DNA of 64,000 bases from Caldilineaceae bacterium SB0661_bin_32 (GCA_009841235.1 VXMH01000033.1:1-64000); one strand, 5' to 3'. Positions 8,828 to 18,279 are shown, counted from the first letter of the stretch. Notes: generated by a model not told the origin, from the letters alone. A program made the numbers and translations.

Positions 8828-10297
8828 ATGATCTTCAAACCCAGCATCGTCGCGCGAATGTGGGATACCTGGCTTTACTACCATGGGGGAAAGCACTACC
8901 TCTTCTACCTGAGCAACTCGCTCGCCGACGTACGCTGGGACGGCATGAGCGTGGCGGTTTCCGACGACGGCGTTCATTTTGACGACCACGGCCCCATCAT
9001 CCACAAGGCGGATGACGCGGTCTGGTTGGGGACCGGCATGGTCTGGCGCGCGGGTGAGAAGTTCATGCTCAACTTTTCCGAGGAACGGGCCGGCATACAG
9101 GAGATCTTTTTTGCCGAATCAGACGACCTGCTGCAGTGGACGCGCCTGCCGGACGAGGAGTACATTTGCCGGGCCGATTCTCGTTGGTACCACGACGACC
9201 CAACCTTTACCAGACCGCGCTGGGACTGTATCTGGGCGCTGCCGCGCGAGGAGGGCGACGGCTACATTGGCTTTCTGACGGCCGTGGCGCGGCACGGTCC
9301 GGCTGGGTTATGCGGGACGGCCGGCTGCGTCGTCTCTGATGACGGCCGGCACTTTCGGGCAGCGCCGCCGGTGATCGAGACCGGGGTGTGGGGGGACCGC
9401 GTTGAGGTCGGCGCGGTCGAGAAGTTCGGCGACCGCTATTACATGCTGCTGGGCGTAGGGTCCGCGCCGCTGGGCGCACGCCAGCGTTCGCGGCTGCCCG
9501 CTGGCGAGGGCGGTATGTTCGTGCTGAATTCGGAAAGTCAAGCGGGACCTTACGTTCTCGACACTGGGCAGGCCCCGTTTCTGAGCAGCAGCCCCATCCT
9601 TTACACATACTTTGCCCGCTTTTACCGCTGCGGCGACGAGCTGCTGCTTAATCACCACACGGTTCCGCGCAGTGGGCACGCCGGACCCGAGGACATCTAC
9701 TTTTCGCCCTTGAAATTGGTGCAGCGAGACGACGCCGGTATCCTGAGTCTGCACTGGTGGACGGGCAACGAGGCGCTGAAGGGGCGAGAAGGGCTTGTCG
9801 TCCTGGAAGGAAGCCACCTGTACGGCCTGAAGGAGGACGCATGTTCCCTGGAGGCCGGGCAGGCGCAGTTCAGCGCGGTATCAGGGGGCCTGGCCATCCT
9901 GCCGGCGAAGTATGACACCGCGCGCGGCGTCATACTGGAGGCGGAGGTGACCGTGCACGCTTCCGATGCCGCGATTTCCGGTGCGGGGCTGTTTGTGGAA
10001 GGTGAGGCTGTAAACGAGGGGACCCTGTTGTTCGCGCAGAGCGACGGGCGCTTGGGGGTCGGTCGCTACGACGGCTATGCGTTCAGGCCGCAGGATGGAA
10101 AACCGTACAGTTTCACGCCCGACGAACCGGCGCGCTGGCGGCTCCTGCTGCGCGATGCGCACGTGGAGCTTTACATCGACGACGAGCACATCCAGTGCTT
10201 CACGATGGACCACAGACCGGGGGGACGGCTGGGCTTCGCGGTCGAGGCCGGCAGCGCGACGGTCAGCAACGTTCGGGCCTGGGAGATGTCACTCTGA
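8828..10297 (+). CDS. GH32/GH43-like five-bladed propeller glycosidase
   Basis: A 489-residue protein without a clear signal peptide. The N-terminal part has propeller-type repeats (YYHGGKHYLFYLSN, VSDDGVHFDDHG, GTGMVWRAGEKFMLNFSEE, HDDPTFTRPRWD) typical of GH32/GH43/GH68 and the related GH130. The C-terminal part, from about 350, resembles the GH32 beta-sandwich, ending with VELYIDDEHIQCFTM and GRLGFAVEAGSATVSNVRAW. In GH32 enzymes the catalytic residues are an Asp nucleophile near the N-terminus, the RDP Asp and an EC Glu. I cannot map those with certainty, so the activity is a guess at family level. RBS AAAGGAG lies 7 nt upstream of the start. It is the last gene of the first sugar operon. 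Confidence 0.7.
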   Translation: MIFKPSIVARMWDTWLYYHGGKHYLFYLSNSLADVRWDGMSVAVSDDGVHFDDHGPIIHKADDAVWLGTGMVWRAGEKFMLNFSEERAGIQEIFFAESDDLLQWTRLPDEEYICRADSRWYHDDPTFTRPRWDCIWALPREEGDGYIGFLTAVARHGPAGLCGTAGCVVSDDGRHFRAAPPVIETGVWGDRVEVGAVEKFGDRYYMLLGVGSAPLGARQRSRLPAGEGGMFVLNSESQAGPYVLDTGQAPFLSSSPILYTYFARFYRCGDELLLNHHTVPRSGHAGPEDIYFSPLKLVQRDDAGILSLHWWTGNEALKGREGLVVLEGSHLYGLKEDACSLEAGQAQFSAVSGGLAILPAKYDTARGVILEAEVTVHASDAAISGAGLFVEGEAVNEGTLLFAQSDGRLGVGRYDGYAFRPQDGKPYSFTPDEPARWRLLLRDAHVELYIDDEHIQCFTMDHRPGGRLGFAVEAGSATVSNVRAWEMSL

Positions 10298-10322
10298 GGT
10301 GGACTAAAGATTAGACTTCGAG

Positions 10323-10746
10323 TTAGTCTGTCTTCAGAACTACACAGCTGAATGCCCAGCAGCGCCACTCGACGTTGTCGAAGTTGCTCAGTTTCAGCCG
10401 CAGCCTGTTCTCTCCGCGGCTGAGCTTGAGTCGCTCCCCGCTTCTTTGTAATAGTTCAGGACGCTTTCCATGTCGTTGGCGCGCGTGCCGAAGCGCAGCG
10501 ATAACGAAGAGCTGAAGGTTACGCTGTCCGCGCCGAAGAAGCGATAGGCGACAACCTCTGAACAGTCGGCGTTCAGGCCAACTACATGCGGCGCTCCCGC
10601 CCAATTGCTCATTTCCGGGTACATGCCGAAGGAGTGGCCGAAGACGTCCTCGCTGCCGAGTCCCTCAGGACGCGGGGAACGGTTTCGCCGTCGATCAGCC
10701 AGATGTCCCCGCCGGTATGCCAGATCATGTCCCGGTAGTCGCGGGG
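10323..10746 (-). pseudogene. DUF2961-family gene remnant, truncated and frameshifted
   Basis: Read on the minus strand, three pieces in different frames match consecutive parts of the C-terminal half of a DUF2961 protein. Piece one is YRDMIWHTGGDIWLIDGETVPRVL (about 10740 to 10665, given here with its normal order). Piece two begins GSEDVFGHSFGMYPEMSNWAG and runs to NDMESVLNYYKEAG (about 10660 to 10445). Piece three is GERLKLSRGENRLRLKLSNF, ending at the stop at 10323. Shifts occur near 10660, where the family's usual RVLGTGSED is broken, and near 10440. The N-terminal half is missing: the remnant starts directly after the stop of the DUF4058 gene. DUF2961 proteins include glycan-active enzymes, so this is probably a lost glycosidase. 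Confidence is good because all pieces are in the right order. Confidence 0.8.
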
Positions 10747-11544
10747 CTATTGTGGCGCCGGCGCCGTCCGCAAGCCTTTCTCCAAGAGCAGCGCTTTGAG
10801 CCACTCTTCTTCGGCCTTGCTCAACGAGACCGGCGGAGGCTTGCTATAGTCAAGCAGCAGGTCATAGCCACCTACTTCGTAACAACGAGCAAGAACCGCA
10901 TTAAGGTCCACTACAGCGTCATCATCTTCGGGCAACAATGGAATTTTGCAGCGCGGAAGTCGGTCCCTTAAAGGTATCGCGTAGACTTCCACGCTGGTAC
11001 GCCTTTGGGGACGACTGATGCATATGTTGTAGCGCCAATCGTGGGGGGAGTTCAGTTCGAAGCAGCGGGCATATGTTGCCGTGGGCCTCGACAGGAGATC
11101 GATTTCAACCAAGTTGACGGGCGTATCGAGAATCTTATCCTGCTTTTCAAAATACTGGTCTCGCCCGCGTCCAATCTTATTGGCAGGGCTCAGAGCTTCG
11201 ATCAGTGTTACAACCTCTCCTGACGCGACGTTGACAACCTGGATGTATGGAACACGTCGTTCGTCATCCAATAGTCTGATTGTTTGTGGCTCATCGGCTA
11301 CCTGCGAGTCGTAGGCAATCTGCGTCTCCGACAGTTGGCGCGGAGGCTCTACAACCAAGACATCGGGTATTAGCTCTTTGCCATAGGGCTTCAATTCGAT
11401 CCTTTCGTCAATGCGTGCAATGTATTTGGGGCGCAACTGCGGTTGAAGTATCTCAGATGAGTAAGCGATCAGGCGCTGGTGCAGATCCGGCCAGCGTGCG
11501 CCATGTTCAAGATATGGGTCCATGCCAGGGAATGGGCTGGGCAT
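10747..11544 (-). CDS. DUF4058 family protein
   Basis: A 265-residue cytoplasmic protein. Its N-terminus MPSPFPGMDPYLEH is the hallmark of DUF4058. The family is frequent in Cyanobacteria, Planctomycetes and Chloroflexota and has no established biochemical role, though a nuclease-like fold related to DUF4058/Uma2-type proteins has been suggested. It ends in a Pro/Ala-rich tail and its stop abuts the DUF2961 remnant. It is transcribed opposite to the neighbours on both sides and its base composition is slightly more AT-rich, which fits separate acquisition. Confidence 0.85.
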   Translation of the reverse strand: MPSPFPGMDPYLEHGARWPDLHQRLIAYSSEILQPQLRPKYIARIDERIELKPYGKELIPDVLVVEPPRQLSETQIAYDSQVADEPQTIRLLDDERRVPYIQVVNVASGEVVTLIEALSPANKIGRGRDQYFEKQDKILDTPVNLVEIDLLSRPTATYARCFELNSPHDWRYNICISRPQRRTSVEVYAIPLRDRLPRCKIPLLPEDDDAVVDLNAVLARCYEVGGYDLLLDYSKPPPVSLSKAEEEWLKALLLEKGLRTAPAPQ

Positions 11545-11800
11545 ACCGGTCTCCTTATCACAAGTGCAGGGAATGACCTCATTTATACCGCGTCAATCAG
11601 CTCTGGTCAATGAAACAGGCAAAACGCGTTTTTTCGATAATCTTTTCGGCGTTTTTGACATGCACGGCCCAACGTCCTTTCCTTGCTCCTGCCCGGCCTG
11701 TTCAACTCTATCTTCTTCAAGAAGATTTTTGCAGAGGGTTGTCATGAGCGGCATCAAGGGGTAGACTGTCCCTCACCTAACCATTCATTGGAATCCCAAC
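11545..11800 (+). other. Divergent intergenic region
   Basis: 256 nt between the divergent DUF4058 gene (-) and the esterase gene (+). It must hold both promoters, but I see no convincing -35/-10 pair, repeat or RNA gene in it. A TTTTTGACA box at about 11655 has no matching -10 at the right distance. Confidence 0.4.
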
Positions 11801-13729
11801 ATGTACAATAATCGCTACGGACATATGGTCCACGAATATACGGTCGGCCGCGTGCGCCGCATCCTGCAGGAACGGGCTGAGAGGCTGGACGCAGTTCAGA
11901 CGCGTGCGCAGGCCGAGGCATACGTGGACGACGTGCGCGCAAAGGCTGCGCGCTGTTTCCCTGCGCTTCCAGCAAGAACCGACCTGAACGCGCGGATTAC
12001 CGGCACGATGGATCTTGGCGATATCTGCCTGGAAAAGGTGGTCTACGAGAGCCGGCCCGGCTTCCTGGTCAGCGCCAACCTCTACCTGCCAAAGCAGTTC
12101 GATGCCGAGCTGCCGTGCGTCCTCGGGCTGTGCGGACACTCCGATACGGGCAAGGCCTATGGGCCTTATCAGTTTTTTGCACGCGGGCTGGCAAGCAAGG
12201 GTTTTGCCGTCCTGATTATGGACCCGGTTTCGCAGGGGGAGCGGCGCCAGTTTTACGCCGAGGAGGGCGTGCCTGAAGGGGAGACCGGGCCCAGATCGAC
12301 GGTGGCCCACAACATGATCGGGAACCGTATGCTGCTGACCGGGGACTTCGTCGGCAGCTGGTTCGCCTGGGACGCGATCCGCGGCCTCGACTATCTGCTG
12401 GCGCGACCGGAAACGGACGCGACCCGCGTCGGGGTTACCGGCTGCTCCGGCGGCGGGACACAGACGACGCAGGTGACAGCACTCGACCCGCGCGTCACGA
12501 TGGCCGCGCCCGACTGTTATATCACCAGCTGGCTCTGCAATCTGGAGAACGAGCTGCCCGCAGATGCCGAACAGAACCCGCCGCGCGCGCTGGAGTTCGG
12601 TCTGGACGAAGCCGACCTGCTACTGGCATATGCGCCGCGTCCAACCATGATCCTGGCCGAGGAAAACTGCTATTTTGATCTGCGCGGGGCGAGACAGGCG
12701 CACGCCGAGATGAAGAAGGTTCATACATTGCTCGGCTCACCTGACTCCACCGAAATCAGCGTGGGCCACTTGGATCACGGCTTCCATAAACATGCGCGCG
12801 AGGCGATGTACCGCTTCTTCATCAGGCATGCCTTGTTGGATGTCGAGTGCCAGGAACCGAAGATGGAGGAGATACCGGAGACACGGCTTAACGCGGCCGG
12901 GGGCGAGGTGGTCCCCTACGGCAGCAAGAAGATTTTCGGATTCACGCAGGCGCGGGCCAAAGAATTGGAGGCGCAGCGTCCTCGCCTCGAATACGCTGCG
13001 CTGCAGGACGCTGTAAGAGAGCGCTTGCAGATTGATTTGCCGGGTTCACCGCCCCACTATCGTTTCTTGCGCCGCAGCGGCGGGCAGGATGACGCAACCG
13101 GCAAGGGCTATCAGTTCGCGGTGGAGACCGAACCGGGCATCCAGGTCATTCTGACCATGTTCGGGGACCTGGAGAACCAGTGCCGCCGGCCCAAGGGTGA
13201 GGTCTCACTCTTCGTCGGCCATCTATCCAGCGAAGAGGACTGTGCCGCGCTTCCCTGGCTACAGAGACGTATCAACGAAGGCCAGCGCATCCTCGCTGCA
13301 GACCTGCGCGGAACCGGGCAGAGCTTCCCTACGACCTGCGGTTCCAGCGACCTGCTCGAGCCTTATGGCGCCGATTATCTCTACGCCAGTTTCGGCAGCA
13401 TGATGGGCGAGAGTTATCTGGGAAGGCGCGTATATGACCTGCTGCGTACGATAGATTGCCTCGAAGACGGCGGCGCGACGGTCCATCTGATCGGCCGCGG
13501 CTTGGGCTCGGCGCCTGTGGCGCTCGCCGCGCTTTTGCACGCTTCGCAACCCACTTGCGAGCTTGTGCACTACCTCCCCAGCTACCAGCTTCTGATCGAC
13601 AATCCCTTGCACAATTGGCCGTTTTCGTGTTTCATTGAAAACTGTCTCGAAATGTTTGACCTGCCCGACGTCTACTCGGCAATTGGCGACAGGTTGAAGA
13701 AGTGTGATCCCTGGGGGCCCTGGATCTGA
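11801..13729 (+). CDS. Two-domain alpha/beta-hydrolase (acetylxylan-esterase-like)
   Basis: A 642-residue protein without an obvious signal peptide. The N-terminal domain is an acetyl-esterase/dienelactone-hydrolase-type alpha/beta hydrolase. Oxyanion region LGLCGHSDTGK is at 109-118, DPVSQGERRQF at 141-151, and the nucleophile elbow GCSGGG puts the serine at 216. HLDHGFHKHA near 322-331 supplies a candidate catalytic His. From about 440 a second hydrolase-like region follows (ADLRGTGQS, then HLIGRGLGSAPVA). Its elbow is GRGLGS, with Gly where a Ser would be, so this half is probably not catalytic. It opens the 11801-23565 cluster. Likely role: removing acyl groups from plant or algal glycans. 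Confidence 0.75.
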   Translation: MYNNRYGHMVHEYTVGRVRRILQERAERLDAVQTRAQAEAYVDDVRAKAARCFPALPARTDLNARITGTMDLGDICLEKVVYESRPGFLVSANLYLPKQFDAELPCVLGLCGHSDTGKAYGPYQFFARGLASKGFAVLIMDPVSQGERRQFYAEEGVPEGETGPRSTVAHNMIGNRMLLTGDFVGSWFAWDAIRGLDYLLARPETDATRVGVTGCSGGGTQTTQVTALDPRVTMAAPDCYITSWLCNLENELPADAEQNPPRALEFGLDEADLLLAYAPRPTMILAEENCYFDLRGARQAHAEMKKVHTLLGSPDSTEISVGHLDHGFHKHAREAMYRFFIRHALLDVECQEPKMEEIPETRLNAAGGEVVPYGSKKIFGFTQARAKELEAQRPRLEYAALQDAVRERLQIDLPGSPPHYRFLRRSGGQDDATGKGYQFAVETEPGIQVILTMFGDLENQCRRPKGEVSLFVGHLSSEEDCAALPWLQRRINEGQRILAADLRGTGQSFPTTCGSSDLLEPYGADYLYASFGSMMGESYLGRRVYDLLRTIDCLEDGGATVHLIGRGLGSAPVALAALLHASQPTCELVHYLPSYQLLIDNPLHNWPFSCFIENCLEMFDLPDVYSAIGDRLKKCDPWGPWI

Positions 13730-13786
13730 CGGCGACGCCAAATGCAGGTCCATACGGCCACATACCAGACAAGCGGAGAACCGAAA

Positions 13787-14974
13787 ATGTCGTATCGCGA
13801 CCCTGATTTCCTGCGCGACCACATTCGCAGCATCATCTCCTTTTACCACCCGGAATGTATTGACAACGAATACGGGGGTTATATCAACCAGATGCGCGAT
13901 GACGGTTCGGTCTTCGACCGCATGACCAAGCACCTGGTGGGGACCTGCCGTTTTGTCTATTGCTACTCGGTGGCTTCGCTGGCGCTGAACGAGCCCACCT
14001 ACAGGGACGCTGCTGCGCACGGGCTGCGATGCCTCACGGATATGCACCGGCAGGCGGACGGTGGATTCGCCTGGGTGCTGAATGGCCGTGATGTCGAGGA
14101 CGGCGACCGTCACTGTTACGGGCACGCCTTCGTTCTGCTGGCCGCGGCCTGCGCGGCAAAGGCCGGCGTCGACGGGGGCGTTGAGCTTGCCGCCGAGACA
14201 TACGATCTTCTGGAGAGGCGCTTTTGGGAGCCGAACGCGCAACTTTACTCCGATTTAATCGCGGCGGGCGACTGGGACGCAGTTGATCCCTACCGCGGCC
14301 AGAACGCCAACATGCACATGTGTGAAGCGATGCTGTCCGCCTTCGAGGCCACCGGAGAGTCGCGCTACCTCGATCGCGCCCATCTTCTTGCGAAGCGCAT
14401 CTGCGTGGACCTGGCTGACAAGGCGGACGGGCTGGTCTGGGAACACTACCGCACAGACTGGACGCATGACTGGGACTATAACAAGGACGATCCTCAGAAC
14501 CTGTTCAAGCCATACGGCTACCTGCCCGGCCACTTCACGGAGTGGTCCAAGCTGCTTCTGATTCTGGAGCGCTACCGCCCAGAGGACTGGATGCTGCCGC
14601 GCGCACGACATCTTTTCGCCGTCGCGCTTGAGAAAAGCTGGGACGACGAGAACGGTGGCATGCACTACACCTTCACGCCCGACGGCGCCATCCTCGACCG
14701 TGACCGTTACTACTGGGTGTTGTCTGAGACGTTTGCTGCGGCGGCCGCGCTGGCTTTACGTACCGGCGACGACAGTTACTGGGACTGGTATGACAAGGCG
14801 TGGGCGTACTCGGACAAGCACTTCGTCGATCACGCGTACGGTGGATGGTACCGGATTCTGGATGCAAACAATCAGAAATACGACGACCTCAAGAGCCCGC
14901 CCTCCAAGACAGATTACCATCCCCTGGGCGCCTGCTTCGAGACACTGGAGGCGATGCGGCTGGCTGGCGGGTGA
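13787..14974 (+). CDS. AGE-family epimerase/isomerase
   Basis: An N-acylglucosamine 2-epimerase-type (alpha/alpha)6-barrel of 395 residues; family members epimerise or isomerise GlcNAc, mannose, cellobiose or sulfoquinovose. Landmarks in order are CYGHAFVLLAAACAA, NMHMCEAMLSAFEATGE, KPYGYLPGHFTEWSKLLL and DRYYWVLSETFAAAAAL, with the two general acid/base histidines in GHAF and GHFTEW. ATG 13787 is preferred over ATG 13742 because GCGGAG lies 8 nt upstream. It follows the esterase by 57 nt, suggesting co-transcription. The substrate cannot be decided from the sequence. Confidence 0.9.
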   Translation: MSYRDPDFLRDHIRSIISFYHPECIDNEYGGYINQMRDDGSVFDRMTKHLVGTCRFVYCYSVASLALNEPTYRDAAAHGLRCLTDMHRQADGGFAWVLNGRDVEDGDRHCYGHAFVLLAAACAAKAGVDGGVELAAETYDLLERRFWEPNAQLYSDLIAAGDWDAVDPYRGQNANMHMCEAMLSAFEATGESRYLDRAHLLAKRICVDLADKADGLVWEHYRTDWTHDWDYNKDDPQNLFKPYGYLPGHFTEWSKLLLILERYRPEDWMLPRARHLFAVALEKSWDDENGGMHYTFTPDGAILDRDRYYWVLSETFAAAAALALRTGDDSYWDWYDKAWAYSDKHFVDHAYGGWYRILDANNQKYDDLKSPPSKTDYHPLGACFETLEAMRLAGG

Positions 14975-15036
14975 GTTCGTCTTGTCCAGGCCGCGAGTGA
15001 GATTGGGCCATTGACAGCAGCAATAGGAGACCTGGT

Positions 15037-15852
15037 ATGCAGTCAGAAAAAGCAGTACTGGCACAGCAACTGTACCAAGAGGAAGGCTTTTTCATCTGCC
15101 CGGATATGCTGATCCCCGAGGATGTGGTGGAGCGGGCGGTTGCGGGCATGGACGCGGTGCGCGCCGGAGAATACGACACGGGGGTACCGCCGCGTCCTTC
15201 GCGCTGGAGTCCTGGTGACGATCCTAATGTTCTTTGCAAAATTGAGAAACCTCAGATTGCCAGCAAGGCCATTATGGATCTTGTGACACATCCAAAGTTG
15301 GGCGCCATGGCTGCTGAAGTTACTGGCGCCCGCGCAGTGCAGGTCTGGTGGGTGCAGTTGCTCTATAAACCGCCATCAAGCCCCGGCGAGCAGGCGCGGA
15401 CGAATGTAGGCTGGCACCAGGATTACAACTATTGGGGGGCCTGGGAGGAGGACAGCGAACTGTTCACAGCGTGGGTGGCGCTCAGCGACGTTACTGCGGA
15501 GGCCGGACCAATGAACTTTGTCGCTGGTTCTCACCGATGGGGCCTGTCGACCGAGAGCGACTTTCATTCGCAGGAGTACGAAGCCCTGCGAGAGACAATC
15601 CAGCAGGCGCACGGCCAGGCGTGGCGAGAGGTACCCGCTCTCCTGCCACCGGGCAGCGCCAGCTTCCACCACAAGCTGACTTTTCACGGCAGCGGTCCGA
15701 ACCTGTCGTCACTACCACGGCGCAGTTTTGCCGTCCACATGCGGACGGAAAAGTCTCGCCCGAAGGAGAACCTGCGCCAAGGGCTGACCGCTTTCATCGA
15801 CGATCCAACTTTCTGCCCAATCGTTTTCGGCGACCCCGCCGCGCTTTACTAA
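15037..15852 (+). CDS. Phytanoyl-CoA dioxygenase (PhyH) family protein
   Basis: A 271-residue Fe(II)/2-oxoglutarate-dependent dioxygenase. The iron facial triad is complete: HQD gives H127 and D129, and the distal His is H217 in TFHGSG. An Arg (RRSFAVH) follows at the usual distance to bind 2-oxoglutarate. The intact Asp argues for hydroxylation and against a halogenase. RBS AGGAGA ends about 6 nt before ATG. It begins a PhyH, aminotransferase, PhyH trio. PhyH relatives act on acyl-CoA, ectoine, quinolones or aminophosphonates; the substrate is unknown. Confidence 0.9.
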   Translation: MQSEKAVLAQQLYQEEGFFICPDMLIPEDVVERAVAGMDAVRAGEYDTGVPPRPSRWSPGDDPNVLCKIEKPQIASKAIMDLVTHPKLGAMAAEVTGARAVQVWWVQLLYKPPSSPGEQARTNVGWHQDYNYWGAWEEDSELFTAWVALSDVTAEAGPMNFVAGSHRWGLSTESDFHSQEYEALRETIQQAHGQAWREVPALLPPGSASFHHKLTFHGSGPNLSSLPRRSFAVHMRTEKSRPKENLRQGLTAFIDDPTFCPIVFGDPAALY

Positions 15853-15986
15853 CCAACCGAAAAAAGGCAGTGATTCTTCCCGATCTTCTTTCTCAGTCTC
15901 TTGCCAGCAGGCATTCAGAATCCGCCCTGCCCACTCCTTGATCATTTGCAGAGCGCGCTACACTTTACCCTACTGGAGCAACCCTC

Positions 15987-17195
15987 ATGCCTGTTAAACC
16001 ATACAACATCGAACAGTCCAAGGCCCTTCTCGACCGCTCCGATCAGTTGATTGTGCGCGGTTGCCAGGGGCACAAACGCAGCCACGACATGCTCGAGCTC
16101 GGCTATCCCGTCTTTACGCAGCGCGCATCCGGCGCCCGCTTCTGGGACGTGGACGGAAACGAGTACCTGGACTACCTGATGGGCTTCGGTCCAATCCTGC
16201 TCGGTTACAACGATCCTGTCATCAACGCGGCCGTGCAGGCGCAGATGGATGAGGGCACGATATACAGTACGGCGCACCCCAAAGAGCTTGAAGTCGCGGA
16301 GATGCTGATCGACCTGATTCCCGCTGTGGAGATGCTCGGCTTTCTTATCGGCGGCAGCGCGGCCACGTCGGCAGCGGTGCGGCTTGCGAGGGCATACACC
16401 GGCCGAGACAAGGTGATCCGCAGCGGGTACCACGGGTGGCACGACTGGTCGCGCACTGAAGACGAGGGTGCGCCGTCTGTGATCGCTCCGCTCACGATTG
16501 AAGCGCCCTACGGTGATCTCGATGCACTGGAGGACATCTTCAAGCAGAACGACAACGAGATCGCGTGCGTGATCATGGAGACGATCCGCGAGAGCGGGCC
16601 GCCGGAAGGATTCCTGCAAGGCTGCGTGGACATGGCCCATGAGTACGGCGCGCTGTGTATTTTCGACGAGGTCAAAGTCGGCTTTCGGGTGGCCTTCGGC
16701 GGCGCCGGTGAATACTATGGTGTTACGCCCGATCTGACGGCCTTTGCAAAGGCGTGCGCGAACGGATATCCCGGCAGTTTTGTCGGCGGCCGCAAGGATA
16801 TTCTCGGCTCGCCGCAGTGCCAGTCCAGCTGGATGGCGGCGACTTTTCACTGCGACCTGCCCAGCCTGGTCGCGATTGAGACGGTCATCAAAGAGGTCAA
16901 ACGGCGCGACGGCATTGCCTATCAGTGGAAGATCGGCAACCGGCTGATCGAAGGCATTAATGCGGCTTGTGAAGAGGGCGGCCTCGGCTACCGCCTGACC
17001 GGCACCGGCCCCATGCCCACGCCGGTCACGGAAGAGGAGGATAAGGACCGTTGCATCGCAATGCTTCAGGGGTGCCTGGCTCGCGGCTTCTACCTTCATC
17101 CCATGCACCCGATGTTTCTGACTCTCTCCCACAGCGAGCAGGATATCGAGGACACGATTACTGCTGTGCAGGAGTCGATTGCGGATCTGAATTGA
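15987..17195 (+). CDS. Class-III aminotransferase (glutamate-1-semialdehyde-aminomutase-like)
   Basis: A PLP-dependent fold-I enzyme of 402 residues. The PLP-contact aspartate is in IFDEV (D227) and the Schiff-base lysine in AFAKACANGYP (K255). YHGWHDW (148-154) is the GSA-type motif. The cofactor phosphate loop reads GGSAATSAA instead of the usual SGTEA, an unusual variation. It lies between two PhyH dioxygenase genes (134 nt and 88 nt gaps), so it may act on the same metabolite. A housekeeping haem role is unlikely in this setting; an omega-amino-acid or amino-sugar substrate is more plausible. Confidence 0.88.
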   Translation: MPVKPYNIEQSKALLDRSDQLIVRGCQGHKRSHDMLELGYPVFTQRASGARFWDVDGNEYLDYLMGFGPILLGYNDPVINAAVQAQMDEGTIYSTAHPKELEVAEMLIDLIPAVEMLGFLIGGSAATSAAVRLARAYTGRDKVIRSGYHGWHDWSRTEDEGAPSVIAPLTIEAPYGDLDALEDIFKQNDNEIACVIMETIRESGPPEGFLQGCVDMAHEYGALCIFDEVKVGFRVAFGGAGEYYGVTPDLTAFAKACANGYPGSFVGGRKDILGSPQCQSSWMAATFHCDLPSLVAIETVIKEVKRRDGIAYQWKIGNRLIEGINAACEEGGLGYRLTGTGPMPTPVTEEEDKDRCIAMLQGCLARGFYLHPMHPMFLTLSHSEQDIEDTITAVQESIADLN

Positions 17196-17283
17196 GGACT
17201 CAGGTGGTGCGGCAGTTTTATGGAAGCACAGGCTAAGGTTGAGAAGGGCCTTACTACATATTCCGACGGGAGCATCCTGATTG

Positions 17284-18201
17284 ATGACCAGTGAGCAGAT
17301 GAGCGAACGAATCGAAGTGCCAACTGTGGTGAATCAGGAGCAGGTCGAATTCTATGTGGACAACGGCTATCTTGCCGTGCCCAACCTGTTGGACGCGGCT
17401 GAATTGGTTGAGTTGAAGCAGGACATCGTCAAAGTCGCCCGCGGGGGATATCCCAATTTGACCATCGAACCGGTGCCGCCAGAGCTAAGCGATGAAGAGG
17501 TTCTCTCCAATATTCTGGCCATCCATCAGCCGCACTATGTCAGTCCGGTCATGGAGAAATACACGCGGCACCCGAAGATCAGCGGCGTACTGAGTCAGAT
17601 AACGGGCGCGCATCTGGCCCACTGGTCGGGAAATGTAAAGTGCATGCAGTCGATGCTTTTCATCAAGCCGCCCGGTTACCAGGGTCAGTCCTGGCACCAG
17701 GACGAAAACTACATCCCGACCCGCGACCGCTCGCTGATCGGCGCATGGATCGCGATCGACGATGCCTACGTCGAGAACGGCTGCATGTGGGTGATTCCGG
17801 GTTCGCAGCGGCCGGGCTATCTGTATCCGACTCGCAGACACGGCAACCCGGACGAATTCGATACGCACGATGATATGGCGACCGGGTTCGATGAGTCGCC
17901 CCAGATTCCGGTCGAGGTCAAGGCCGGCAGCGTCGTTTTCTTCAACGGCTACCTGCTCCATCAGTCGCTGCGCAACCGGACGGAGGACAGTTACCGGCGT
18001 GTGCTGGTCAACCACTATTTGAGCAGCGAATCGTTGCTGCCGTGGGTCAAGACGTCCGATGAGCAGCCGGTGGCTCGTGTCGACGTGCGCCGTGTCATTC
18101 CGGTGGCGGGCGTTGATCCATACGCCTGGAAGGGGTATGAAAAGAGTCCTGCGGAGGAGACCAGGCTTTATATCCGGAAAGCAACATTCGACGAGGAATG
18201 A
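17284..18201 (+). CDS. Phytanoyl-CoA dioxygenase (PhyH) family protein
   Basis: A 305-residue dioxygenase with a full iron triad: H138 and D140 in SWHQDENY and the distal His in GYLLHQSLRN, with the 2-oxoglutarate Arg shortly after. The sequence is well diverged from the PhyH at 15037, so the two are not a recent duplication. TTG 17281 and ATG 17284 are adjacent; ATG 17284 is taken, with GGGAG about 11 nt upstream. ATG 17299 is a third possibility. It completes the PhyH-aminotransferase-PhyH trio. Confidence 0.9.
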   Translation: MTSEQMSERIEVPTVVNQEQVEFYVDNGYLAVPNLLDAAELVELKQDIVKVARGGYPNLTIEPVPPELSDEEVLSNILAIHQPHYVSPVMEKYTRHPKISGVLSQITGAHLAHWSGNVKCMQSMLFIKPPGYQGQSWHQDENYIPTRDRSLIGAWIAIDDAYVENGCMWVIPGSQRPGYLYPTRRHGNPDEFDTHDDMATGFDESPQIPVEVKAGSVVFFNGYLLHQSLRNRTEDSYRRVLVNHYLSSESLLPWVKTSDEQPVARVDVRRVIPVAGVDPYAWKGYEKSPAEETRLYIRKATFDEE

Positions 18202-18279
18202 AGTAACCCAGAAAGATTAAGGGAACTCCTCGCCAGTTCTCCACTTAGTTCGCTCCAGAGGTTCGGAGGCAATATCTGT

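Noticed and set aside
15942-17132. 396-residue open frame on the minus strand
   Set aside because: Antisense to the class-III aminotransferase at 15987, which has complete PLP motifs.
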